Shown piece by piece: positions 20,373 to 32,000 of a stretch of DNA of 64,000 nucleotides. Below the pieces are notes generated by a model, which saw nothing but the letters and a program-made list of their open reading frames with translations, did not search any database and was not told the origin of the DNA. The stretch is from Rhynchopus sp. YZ270_cl-10 (taxonomy: Eukaryota; Euglenozoa; Diplonemea; Diplonemida; Diplonemidae). The stretch lies in the NCBI GenBank assembly GCA_964035575.1, contig OZ037870.1, positions 1,454,217 through 1,518,216 on the forward strand, in the 5' to 3' direction. Each line of letters opens with the position of its first letter. Positions within the stretch are counted from its first letter, which is position 1. Both the position numbers and the translations under genes were made by a program.

Positions 20373-22409
20373 TTTTTTTTTTTTTTTTTTTTTTTTTGTT
20401 CCACATCAAACTGGACAGGGCAAGGGGGGTACGTTTATAATGCACATGAAAGGCGCTTGGTCCGAGCGAAGCGAGGGCCAAAAGTCTTACAATCAGTACA
20501 TGTGCCGGTTTAGTTAGAACGAGGCACAAAAGTGAATTAAACGAGGGAGATATTTGTCATCAGCATGTCGCCCTATTATGTATCGTTGTTTGCCGAGCGA
20601 AGCGAGGCATACAACTATATTTAGCTCTATGACAATTTGGGATAAAGGAGGGGTGAACATTAACACGGGAGAGGCAGGGGTGAATATAGACTGTCCAGTC
20701 TGTGTGGTTTTGCTGTATTTCCAGTATTGGTGCCCAGCTGGTTCTGGAGGGGAGGAAGGGGCGGGATGGGGCTTTCTTTTTACAATACGAAGTTCCTTTC
20801 TTGTTACTTTTGTTTTGTCTCTTGTAGTCTTTTTTGTTTGGATGATTAACGCCAGTAGCGACCCCCCATGGAACTCGTAGGGGATGGGGTGGGGGAAAAA
20901 ATCTCCGTCGCTTACTCCTAGGCCGACGCCCACAGACAAACCGCCTCCTTGGCTTACTCCTGACGTTTTCTGTGAGGGGGAAGATTTGGAATTTACATAC
21001 AAGGGGCTTGACACCAGGGGGATTACACACATGTATCTAATGGGAGGGGTTGGGGGTAAAAAGGAAACAGGGAACTAAACAGGTGTTGCTACACACAAAA
21101 GTTGGGGTGGGGGAAAATAACAGAGAAGGGAAGGGCAACAGTGCCCACATAAACCACAATCACAACCAATCGCGAGGCCCTTCTATTTGAAGGTCGCCTC
21201 CATCATCAGCACCAGGACCGCCCTAAGCGCCCCGTACTGACTCGTCTGCCGTCCTCCGACGCGCCCCAGCTCCTCCCGCTGATCCCACCACGCGTCCAGC
21301 GCCTCGTACGCCACCTCCGGTGCCAAGGGAGTCATTCCCTCTCGCCTGGTCCCTCCCCTGGGGAAGAAGCAGTCCGCCCACTCTTCGACATTTCTCGGCA
21401 CCCTGTCCCCTTCCTTCTGGCTGTGTGGGACTAACCCTTTCGCCTCCACATCCGACCCTCGCGAGATAGGGGGAGAAGGCCGCCTTGCTGTGGTTTCATT
21501 TTTTCATGCATCCCCAAAGTATGTAGACAGAGAGTCAAGACCACCTTGGCCAAAAGGGTTTTTTCACCACACTTTTCTTTTGCTTCCATTCGTGGAAGCG
21601 TTTGCTTTTCTTCTGTTCCTGGCCTGACGTGTGTTCAACAGGTGTGCTATTTTTACTGAGTGGAATCCATTTTTCTTTTTCCAGGTGAGGCACTAAAACA
21701 AGACATCCTGCAGACAACGAAACAATGGGCACGTGTGTTTTTTATTCTCCCTTCCCTTCTTTTAAGTAAGGAGGATTAGGTCTTCTTTTTTTCCTTTTTT
21801 TGCCCCATAAGTGTGACGCCTGTGTATTCAAATTGATTAAAAAGAATAAAAAACAAACACACGATGCAGTTTCTTGTTTTGTTTAGGAGGAAGTGGCCAC
21901 TTACTTTACTTTACCGCCCACCTTTTATACTAAAACTTGAAACACCGACCTTTTTTGGTCATCATTTTTTCATTTCCTTTTTCCTTTTCCATTTTCCTGT
22001 TCATTTTATTGTCTTTATTGTTTACTCCATTCTTCCTTTTTCCTTTCTTCTATTCTCACATACAAAAAAAGACCAAGTACATAAAAGAGAAAAAAAAATG
22101 CTGTGGTCTCCGCAGACCTGTCCTCCACTACACCGGAGCGACGAGTGTGGTTCCCCTGCGCCCGCCGCGAAGTCCCAAGGGTGGTCAGCTTCGTCCTTCT
22201 TTCCGCGTGGGACTTAGCCGTCCATCCACCAGTCTTCGCTGAACCCAAGTGGTGGTCACCAGTCAGAGCTGTTGGTGTGGTGTTGTAGCTCTGCTCTGAT
22301 GGCCCCCAGACGAAGGATTCTGCTGCGGTTGCGGTGTTGTTGTCCATGGTGGTGTCGTGGTCGGCGCAGTCGGCGGAATCCTCCTCATCCATAACCTCCT
22401 CCTTCACCT

Positions 22410-22411
<2 letters not shown>
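20373..22411 (-). mobile_element. 5'-truncated relic of a second, diverged LINE
   Basis: Read on the minus strand, 22407-22108 and 21485-21183 code an acidic stretch (KEEVMDEEDSADCAD) and a C-terminal region (VPRNVEEWADCFFPRGG ... ALDAWWDQREEL). Their order and spacing resemble the end of the large LINE (KVEEMDDDEQEQEED, then VPSSVTKWISLFHYRQG). A stop at 21183 is followed by about 780 bases of 3' UTR and an A-tail (the T run 20373-20397). An X repeat is inserted at 21495-22098 with a 9-bp target duplication. The protein similarity is weak but the layout agrees. Confidence 0.5.
21495..22098 (+). mobile_element. X repeat copy 1, 5'-truncated, with 9-bp target-site duplication
   Basis: A-tailed retroposon-like repeat, b subtype (it carries AAGTGGCCACTTACTTTAC near its 3' part). 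It is flanked by TGCTGTGGT at 21486-21494 and again at 22099-22107. It starts inside the family consensus, and its 3' end is GAGAAAAAAAA. Truncated 5' end, A-tail and flanking duplication together mark target-primed reverse transcription. It has no protein-coding capacity that I recognise. Confidence 0.85.
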
Positions 22412-22440
<29 letters not shown>

Positions 22441-23230
22441 GTTTTTTATGAGAATAGAAAGGAAAAAGGAAGAAATGGAGAAGACAATAAAGACAATAAA
22501 ATGAACAGGAAATGGAAAAGGAAAAAGGAAATGGAAAAATGAAAAGGAAAAAATGATGACCAAAAATGGTCGGTGTTTCAAGTTTTGTATAAAAGGCGGG
22601 CGAAGAGTACGGTAGAGCCAACAGAGTTTTATACAAAACAAGAAACTGCATTATGTGTTTGTTTTTTATTCTTTTTGATCAATTTGAATACACAGGCGTC
22701 ACACTTCTGGGGCAAAAAAAGGAAAAAAAGAAGACCTAATCCTCCTTACTTAAAAGAAGGGAAGGGAGAATAAAAAACACATTGCCTTTGCTTTGTTGTC
22801 TGCAGAATGGTTTGTTTTAGTGCCTCCCCTGGAAAAAGAAAAATGGATTCCACTTGGTAAAAATAGCACACCTGTTGAACACACGTCAGGCCAGGAACAG
22901 AAGAAAAGCAAACGCTTCCACGAATGGAAGCAAAAGAAAAGTGTGGTGAAAAAACCCTTTTGGCCAAGGTGGTCTTGACTCTGTCTACAAACTTTGGGGA
23001 TGAATGAAAAAATGACACTGAATAAATAACAGAGAGTGGGCGGGTAAGCCACTTCTCCGAGCTAAACACAAAGTAAACACCCTCCACCCATCTGATCCCG
23101 CCCACAAACACAAACAATCACGACAGAAACCAAGACAGGCAGAGGATGACCAGGGTAGGTTTTACTTGAATAGCGAACCTCTGCCTTGATACTTCACACG
23201 CTCAGCAGACGAGTTGCCACAACTCTCCAG
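22412..23230 (-). mobile_element. X repeat copy 2
   Basis: Minus-strand copy of the a subtype, nearly identical over its length to 36205-36975 and to the copy at 59164-60105. The T run 22412-22439 is its A-tail. At its 5' end (about 23225) it changes directly to three copies of CCCGCAAA. Confidence 0.85.
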
Positions 23231-23255
23231 ACCCGCAAACCCGCAAACCCGCAAA

Positions 23256-23316
<61 letters not shown>

Positions 23317-24276
23317 TTTTTTTTTTTTTTTTTTTTTTCTCTTTTATGTACTTGGTCTTTTTTTGTATGTGAGAATAGAAGAAAGGAAGAAGGAAGAATG
23401 GAGTAAACAATAAAGACAATAAAATGAACAGGAAAATGGAAAAGGAAAAAGGAAATGAAAAAATGATGACCAAAAAAGGTCGGTGTTTCAAGTTTTAGTA
23501 TAAAAGGTGGGCGGTAAAGTAAAGTAAGTGGCCACTTCCTCCTAAACAAAACAAGAAACTGCATCGTGTGTTTGTTTTTTATTCTTTTTAATCAATTTGA
23601 ATACACAGGCGTCACACTTATGGGGCAAAAAAAGGAAAAAAAGAAGACCTAATCCTCCTTACTTAAAAGAAGGGAAGGGAGAATAAAAAACACACGTGCC
23701 CATTGTTTCGTTGTCTGCAGGATGTCTTGTTTTAGTGCCTCACCTGGAAAAAGAAAAATGGATTCCACTCAGTAAAAATAGCACACCTGTTGAACACACG
23801 TCAGGCCAGGAACAGAAGAAAAGCAAACGCTTCCACGAATGGAAGCAAAAGAAAAGTGTGGTGAAAAAACCCTTTTGGCCAAGGTGGTCTTGACTCTCTG
23901 TCTACATACTTTGGGGATGCATGAAAAAATGAAACTAGATGATAGATAACAAGGAGTGTGCGAGAGTGGCCCTTCTCCAAGCTAAACAAAAAGCAAACAC
24001 CCTCCACCCATCTGATCCCGCCCACAAACACAAACAATCACGACAGAAAACAAAACAGGCAGAGGATGACCAGGGTAGGTTTTACTTGGACAGCGAACCT
24101 CTGCCTTGATTCCTCTCACGCTCAGCAGGCGAGTTGCCTCAACTCTCCAGACCTGTGCTGCAACACAGGCCTGCACCTTTAGCCGCTTTTCGCTTCATGC
24201 CCCTCATCTGGCGCACTACTAACGGGGGACGCCCCATGTAGGCACATCGGTAGGATTTCGTCTTAACATAGTTTTT
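23231..24276 (-). mobile_element. X repeat copy 3 with long A-tail
   Basis: Minus-strand copy of the b subtype. Its A-tail is the T run 23258-23339 (interrupted once by GC), preceded at 23231-23257 by three CCCGCAAA octamers. The 5' end reaches the family's start (TAACATAGTTTTTTGTG on the + strand). It continues straight into a tandem array of the GGGGTTCAT(T)n monomer, as does copy 5. Confidence 0.85.
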
Positions 24277-24856
24277 TGTGTAAAAAAAAATGAACCCCTG
24301 TAAAAAAAAATGAACCCCTGTAAAAAAAAATGAACCCCTGTAAAAAAAAATGAACCCCTGTAAAAAAAAATGAACCCCTGTAAAAAAAAATGAACCCCTG
24401 TAAAAAAAAATGAACCCCTGTAAAAAAAAATGAACCCCTGTAAAAAAAAATGAACCCCTGTAAAAAAAAATGAACCCCTGTAAAAAAAAATGAACCCCTG
24501 TAAAAAAAAATGAACCCCTGTAAAAAAAAATGAACCCCTGTAAAAAAAAATGAACCCCTTGTAAAAAAAAATGAACCCCTTGTAAAAAAAAATGAACCCC
24601 TTGTAAAAAAAAATGAACCCCTTGTAAAAAAAAATGAACCCCTTGTAAAAAAAAATGAACCCCTTGTAAAAAAAAATGAACCCCTTGTAAAAAAAAATGA
24701 ACCCCTTGTAAAAAAAAATGAACCCCTTGTAAAAAAAAATGAACCCCTTGTAAAAAAAAATGAACCCCTTGTAAAAAAAAATGAACCCCTTGTAAAAAAA
24801 AATGAACCCCTTGTAAAAAAAAATGAACCCCTTGTAAAAAAAAATGAACCCCTTGT
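24277..24856. repeat. Tandem array of 20/21-bp monomers, GGGGTTCAT(T)n on the minus strand
   Basis: About 13 copies of a 20-bp unit (TAAAAAAAAATGAACCCCTG) are followed by about 16 copies of a 21-bp variant with one extra T. The switch is abrupt, so the array grew in two blocks. It abuts the 5' end of X copy 3, and the same monomer, inverted, opens the big LINE at 25354. Confidence 0.95.
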
Positions 24857-25353
24857 AACCCGCAAACCCGCAAACCCGCAAACCCGCAAACCCGCAAACC
24901 CGCAAACCCGCAAACCCGCAAACCCGCAAACCCGCAAACCCGCAAACCCGCAAACCCGCAAACCCGCAAACCCGCAAACCCGCAAACCCGCAAACCCGCA
25001 AACCCGCAAACCCGCAAACCCGCAAACCCGCAAACCCGCAAACCCGCAAACCCGCAAACCCGCAAACCCGCAAACCCGCAAACCCGCAAACCCGCAAACC
25101 CGTAAACCCGTAAAAACCCGCAAACCCGCAAACCCGCAAACCCGCAAACCCGCAAACCCGCAAACCCGCAAACCCGCAAACCCGCAAACCCGCAAACCCG
25201 CAAACCCGCAAACCCGCAAACCCGCAAACCCGCAAACCCGCAAACCCGCAAACCCGCAAACCCGCAAACCCGCAAACCCGCAAACCCGCAAACCCGTAAA
25301 CCCGCAAACCCGCAAACCCGTAAACCCGCAAACCCGCAAACCCGCAAACCCGT
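24857..25353. repeat. Octamer array (CCCGCAAA)n
   Basis: About 60 copies with rare CCCGTAAA variants and one spacing slip near 25110. It lies exactly between the 5' monomers of X copy 3 and those of the big LINE, which point away from each other. The G-rich strand is TTTGCGGG, so every unit carries a GGG. Confidence 0.95.
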
Positions 25354-25658
25354 GGGGTTCATTTTTTTTTACAGGGGTTCATTTTTTTTTACAGGGGTTC
25401 ATTTTTTTTTACACACACAGGGGACCATTTTTTACAGGGGACCATTTTTTACAGGGGACCATTTTTTACACATTACAACACACTTGTCCTTTCTTTTTAC
25501 CCTTCCTCCCTCCCCCTTTCCTTTGTTTTATTGTGAGCCTTGTACGCCTCCACGGGGCGGTCCCTGGGCAACGGTAGAGGGTGCAGGCCGGCGAAGCGCA
25601 AGGCGTAGTGTGTCTTGTCCTTCTTTGTTTTCGTTTTTTGGTTTTTGCTTTTTTAAAA

Positions 25659-25827
25659 ATGAGGAGGAAGGCCCTTTTGGGGGCGTTGTGGGTGGTGCTG
25701 CATGTCTGCATCAGCAGCAGCAGCAGGTGCTACACCAACAGCAGCAGCAACAGCAGCAACAGCAGCAACAGCAGCAACAGCAGCAACAGCAGCAACAGCA
25801 GCAACAGCAGCAACAGCAGCATCAGCA

Positions 25828-25858
<31 letters not shown>

Positions 25859-25871
25859 CAGCAACAGCAAG

Positions 25872-25905
<34 letters not shown>

Positions 25906-25998
25906 GCAACAACAGCAGCAACAGCAACAACAGCAGCAACATCAGCAGCAACAGGTGCTACACCAACAGCAGCAGCAACAACATATGCCACACCAGCT

Positions 25999-26031
<33 letters not shown>

Positions 26032-29000
26032 ACAGCAGCAACAGCAGCAACAGCAGCAACAGCAGCAACAGCAGCAACAGCAGCAACAGCAGCAACAGCA
26101 GCAACAGCAGCAACAGCAGCATATGCTACACCAGCTGCAACTGCAGCAGAAGCAACAATGGCAGCAACAAGAGCAGCAACAGCAGCAACAGCAGCAACAG
26201 CAGCAACAGCAGCAACAGCAGCAACAGCAGCAACAGCAGCAACAGCAGCAACAGCAGCAACAGCAGCAACAGCAGCAACAGCAGCAACAGCAGCAACAGC
26301 AGCAACAGCAGCAACAGCAGCAACAGCAGCATATGCTACACCAGCTGCAACTGCAGCAGAAGCAACAACGGCAGCAACAAGAGCAGCAACAGCAGCAACA
26401 GCAGCAACAGCAGCAACAGCAGCAACAGCAGCAACAGCAGCAACAGCAGCAACAGCAGCAACAGCAGCAACAGCAGCAACAACATAAGCTGCATCAACAG
26501 CAGTAGCAGGAGCACCAACAGCAGGAGCGGCAGCTTCCTATGCTACAACAGCTTCCTCATCAGTGGCAGGAGCCCCCTTCCCCCCCTTTTTTACCCCAAA
26601 AAGAGGCCTCTTGAGCCCAACAACCCAAGCAGCTGCAGCTTTGATAGCAGCAACAAAAACGTGTGTGGAGGCAACAAAGTAAAGAACTGTTGTCATAACA
26701 ACCCACACCCCCCTTCCCCCCATGATATCCCCAAAAAGAGGCAATGTATGCCCAACCACATCAGTGGCTGCAACTGTGATAGCAGCAAAAACGAAATCTT
26801 CGGAGTCCTGGGTGGGGTCCCAGTATCACCCCTGGTGTGCAGCAGCAGCAGTTCCAAAGGCCTTTACAGCAGCAGTTCCAACAGCAGGCTCTACAGCTTT
26901 TTCACCAGCAGTTCCAAAGGCTTCTGCAGCAGCAAGAGCGTTTCCAAAAGCAGTTCCAGCAGCAGTTCCAGCAGCAGTTCCAACAGCAGGCACAACAGCA
27001 GTTTCAACTGCAGTTCCAAAGACTTCTGCAGCAGCAGCTCCAACAGCAGGTCCAACAGCAGGCACAACAGCGGTTTCAACAGCAGTTCCAATGGCTTCTG
27101 CGGCAGCAGCTCCAACGGCGGGTCCAGCAGCGTCTCCAACAGCAGTTCCAGCAGCAGTTCCAACAGCAGGCGCAACAGCAGTTTAAACAGCAGTTCCATA
27201 GACTTCTGCAGCAGCAGTTCCAACAGCAGGTCCAACAGCAGCACCAACATCAACAGCAGACGCAGCAACAACAACTTAGGGGGTGGTGAGCGAGGTATGC
27301 TGGTGTTCGGGGTCAGCCTTGAGGGGCGAGAAGGACAGAGTGGCTGTGTGATGATGCGGGTGTGGCAAAAGGGGTGTGTACAGATAGAGTTTTGGTTCGA
27401 CTGGTGGTGCAACCTCTGGGAGGTCTTCACCTCCTTGCGTCAACCTGACCCCTGCTGGGTAGTCGAGGCACCTGAGTGGGGAGTGTTTGTGTCGTTCGCG
27501 GTCCTGGATCTGTGGAAGGACAGACGCGCCCCTACCCTCAGTCATCTCATTTTGTGGCTAGTGGGCAGGAGGACCAGGAGGACGCGACGAGGACACCGGT
27601 CCTTGAACTGGACCAAGTCACAGGCGGGCAGGCTCCGTCGGCGCAAGGCGCCCTGCAATCGTCCGCCCTCTCCGGCAGCGCACCCAGTTTTCCGCAGGAT
27701 CAGGGTCGCCGATGCGTTGAGAGGTGCTTTGCAGTGTGTGGCCATCTGGGTTCTGGTTTTTGTGGGGTCTGAGCTTGGGAGGTCAGCGCCACATGTTTTG
27801 GGTTGCGCGCTTTTTCGGGACGCGGAGGTGCTGGGGGTGGGTGTGCTGCGGGGACTGTGCCGCGTTCGGAGAGGATGGCGGTGGCTGGAAGGGGCGAGCG
27901 AGCGAGTGCGCCGATGGACCGGAGGGATCCGAGTGGCTGCCAGCTTGGTGAGGGCCAGTGTGATGGGGGTGGGTCAGTTGTCGGTGTGTGCAGCCGAGTG
28001 GGTGTGGGTTGCATGGTCCGCAGGTGGTTGTTTGGCGGGTTTTGTGGCACTGGTCGGCGTCGCGCGCCCACTTGGCTGGGTTCTTCTCTTGGAGGTGCGC
28101 CGTGTGGCAGCACGCAGGTGGACTCGTAGGATCGGGATGGCATTTGGCATGCTGGTGGTGTCCCTACTGGTCTTGCTGTCGCTGTTGTGGCGAGCGGTGA
28201 CGCCCTGGGACCTGCGCCCTGCCCCTGCGGATCCGGAGCACCCGATCAGCTTGTCCCCGTTTGCGTTGACCGGTGGGTGCGCAAACGTGAACGCTCCTGC
28301 GTATACAGAGCAAGCGGTGTCTGTGGACGCGACTCTGGCGAAGTTTGGAGCTAAACGCATCCCCAACGTGTCCACAAATGATTGTGGTTATGTGGCACTA
28401 CACCTCTGGGACCACGACACGCAGCCGGACGTGAGGGCAATGCGCAAGCAGCTGTATGACACAGCAGTGGAGGTGTCGAACCGCCTGGTGCAGGTGCTGG
28501 GGTCGCAGGAGGCCATGACGGAGTTTGCCAATGGTGTGACCGGCGAGGCCCACCTCAACCACTTGGGGCTTCAGCTCACCGCGACAGCATCCCGCATCAA
28601 CATCGTGGTGGTGCAGGCATCGGAAGAGAACCCCCTCGTGCGCATCACCCCTGGTAGCAAAAGAGTCGCCAAGTCGTACGCGGAGAGCTTCCAAGCGAAA
28701 CTTCCCACGGTCGTCATCGCTCTCTGTGACTCTCACTTTGAGGCAGTGGAGCTTGTCCCGGAGGTGGGGAAGACCAAGGAGGGGATGGCAGAGAAGATGA
28801 GGAAGGAGGCTCGGCAGGCAGTGCTGGACACAGCGCATTTGGATGGCATCATCCCCACCAACACCACCACCACCGCCCCCCTGGCTACCAAGCTGGGACA
28901 CATCAATGCGGATCGGGTGTTCTGCCCCTTTGATGGATGCAGAGCGGGAATTTTGTCTTCGAGTGATGCGGTCGGGGGCCTGTCTCGTAAGGGCTTGCTG

Positions 29001-32000
29001 CAGCACATGCGTCGCCACCAGGCGGATGGGGCGTACATCCCCGACGAGCTGTTGGGCCACTTGGGCATGTCGCGCTGTGCGAACGATCAGTGCGACATGC
29101 TATTGCCGCAGAGCAAGGAGGTCTGCAACACCTGTACGGTGCACTTTGGCGAAGAAGGCTTCACCGCTCCGTCTCCCTCCAGTCGAGGAATGCTGACAGA
29201 TCAGGATGACCTCCCCTCCTTTGAAGTCATGGGGACCACCAGGATCCAGCTGAAGGGCGGGTGCCCAGACAAACACCTGCAGCTGTACAGCGAGCTCTTC
29301 CTGAGGGTTCTTATGGACATCCTTGAGTACCAAGACGAGGTGGCATGGAAGCGCCTTGCACTGTTCTTCACTGTGTTGCACCGGACACGGACAGAACGAG
29401 GGGGCAAGGACCAGGAGCGACGTTTGACGAGCACCTGGGGGAAGGACTTGGAGGCTTGGAAGGCTGGCCAGTATGTCGCCCTGTGGGAGCAAACGGTAGA
29501 GGAGCGGAAGCCAAGGCCCTCTGGGTGGTCGGATGAGGACACTGACGAAGGGAGACGGAAGCGCACCATCGCCAAAGCGAGAGCAGGACTCCCGAGCCAG
29601 GCCATGTCTTGCGCTACCAGCGACGGCCTCGCCCCACAGACACCGGCGACGCTGGAAAAGCTTCAGACGAAGCACCCAGCCGCTGCCGACTCCAAGGCCC
29701 TGGAGCAGGCGGATTGGCCCCAGCCTCAGGAGGTCCCACCAGTGACAGTGGTGGAGGTGATGAAGGCCCTGCGGAGCATGCCGAAGTCATCGGCGGCGGG
29801 TCCCTCGAACGTGACGGGCGCGCACCTTCGTACACTTTGCCTACAGAGGCGGGCTAAGGGCACTTTGGCAGCGCTGGCCGCAGTGTTGACGTCTTTGGCA
29901 CGAGGAAATGCTCCAGTGGAGGTGGCTGAGTTCTTCGCCGGCGCTAACTTGGTGGCTCTCCGGAAGCCTGCAAAGGGGCCGGGCCTGGAGGAGGACGTGC
30001 GACCGATTGCGGTTGGGGACACTCTCCGCAGACTGGTGGGAAAGATTCTGTCGGCGCGAGTGCGGGTGCCTGCTAGGACGCTTCTTCTTCGAGGGAACCA
30101 GGTGGGGGTGGCAACGGCAAGGGGGGCGGCAGTGGCGACTGATGTTATCTCGCAGTACGCCGTGCGCAACCGCGGAAAAGGTAAAGTCATTTTGAAAATT
30201 GACTACCGTAACGCGTTCAACTGCGTAGACCGCCTGTCGATGCTAAGAGCGGTCGACGCGAACCTCCCCGAGCTGGCCCCATGGGTGCGATGGTGTTACC
30301 TGGAGCCCTCCAGCCTGTTTTATGGTGGAGATACCATAAGGTCACAGCGCGGAGCTCAACAAGGAGATCCCTTGGGCCCGCTTCTCTTCTCCCTGACCAT
30401 CCACCAGATGGCGCTAGAGCTGAAGGGGCACCCAGGCCTGGATGGGACTTTGTGGTACCTCGATGACGGCTCTCTGCGGGGGTCCCCTAAGGCGGTTTTT
30501 GAGGCGTACCAGGTTCTGTGCACTCGTAGCTCCGAACTGGGGTTGGAGGTGAACGCGAACAAGTGTGAGCTCATCTCCACTGGTGGCGTCTCCAAGGAGG
30601 ATCTCGAGGCCGTGGGGTTCACGTTGAACGAGGGTGGACAGGACGCCATGGGTGAAGGCGGGTTCCGGCTGTTGGATGTGGATGGGTTCGACTTCTTGGG
30701 CATCCCCATTGGGTCTGCGGCTTTCTGCGAGGAGTACATGGCCCAGAAGGTGGACGATTCCCGCCGCAACCTGGAAGCCCTTGTGGACCTCGGGGACTCC
30801 CAGGCAGCCTTCTACGTACTGAGATACTGCGAAGGCTACTGCCGCATGGTGTTCTACATGCGGGGGATCCCACAGTGCGCGGAGTACCTGACGGCCTTTG
30901 ACGACCTGATCGACAGGTGCCTGGCTGCGCTTCTGCATGACCCGGATGGGGCGCTGCCGGAGTTGGCAAGGGCGCAGGCGGCGCTTCCTGTGGCGCTTGG
31001 GGGGCTGGGTATCCGTCGCACCGTGGACCATCGGACAGCTGCGTCCCTCGCCTCTCAGTCAGGGAACCTGCAACTGTCGCAGGCCTTGGACCCTGCCTTC
31101 ACCTGGGATGAGGAGAGATGGAACAGCGCGGCTGAGGAGTACAACTCCAGGGTACCGGTGGCGTTTCACGTGGACAGGGCCCAGCCGAAGAAGATCCTGG
31201 AGCAGCAGAGTCTGTCATCTGCGGTGATTGACGCCCAGGCAGACAAGTTGATGCAACAGCTCTGCATGCGAGACCGAGCACGGATGAAGTCCCTTCTCCT
31301 GCCGCTTTCCGGGACGTACCTCACGGCGACACCCTCAGCAAGGAACCAGATGTCTTCAGCGGATTTTGCGGTTGTGACCCGTTTCCGACTAGGGGTGGCC
31401 ATCCATGCGGAGGGAACGACTTGCTCGGCATGTCAGGGGGGGCAGAAAAGGGTTGTCATGGACTCCTTTGGCGACCACACCTTTGGCTGCCCCTACTCCA
31501 AACACCGCGTCGCCCGCCACAACGCCTTGCGGGATTCGGTGTACCGAGCTGCTCAAGGGGCGGGCTTGGACCCTGCTTTGGAGGAGACCGTGCGAGTGGA
31601 GTTGGAGTCGAAGAAGCGGCCAGGCGACGTCTACCTCCCAGTAGGAGTGGCGGAAAATGGACCTCGTTGTTTGGACATCACCCACGTGTGCCCCACCTTG
31701 CCTTCCTACAGAACAGGGGCCTCGAAGTTTGTGGGCTGGTCGGCGAAGAACCAGGGCCAGGTCAAACGGGAGAAGCACGAGCGGGATTTGAACAAGATCA
31801 ATACCAAGTTCTCCCCTATTGTGTTTGAAGCCTTCGGGGGTGCAGGCGACGAGGCGAACCTCTTGATTGCGCAGCTTGGAGGCCTGACGACGGGACAGAC
31901 GTCGCACCTGACAGGGTCGGCAGAGTTGCGCATCCGGGAGAGCATTGCGGTGGCGTACCAGAAAAAGGTCGCATCTTCCTTTCTGGAGCGGGGTGCTATG

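Noticed and set aside
23258-23339. Poly-T run as a host promoter element
   Set aside because: It is the A-tail of an X repeat on the minus strand.
24139-25362. Minus-strand frames of 360-407 codons over the monomer and octamer arrays
   Set aside because: Built entirely of two simple repeats (VHFFLQG and GLRVCGFA peptides); not a gene.
25352-26506. Separate poly-Gln protein
   Set aside because: It is an alternate frame of the (CAGCAA)n tract inside the LINE; it begins in the 5' monomers and ends just after the tract, with no independent domain.
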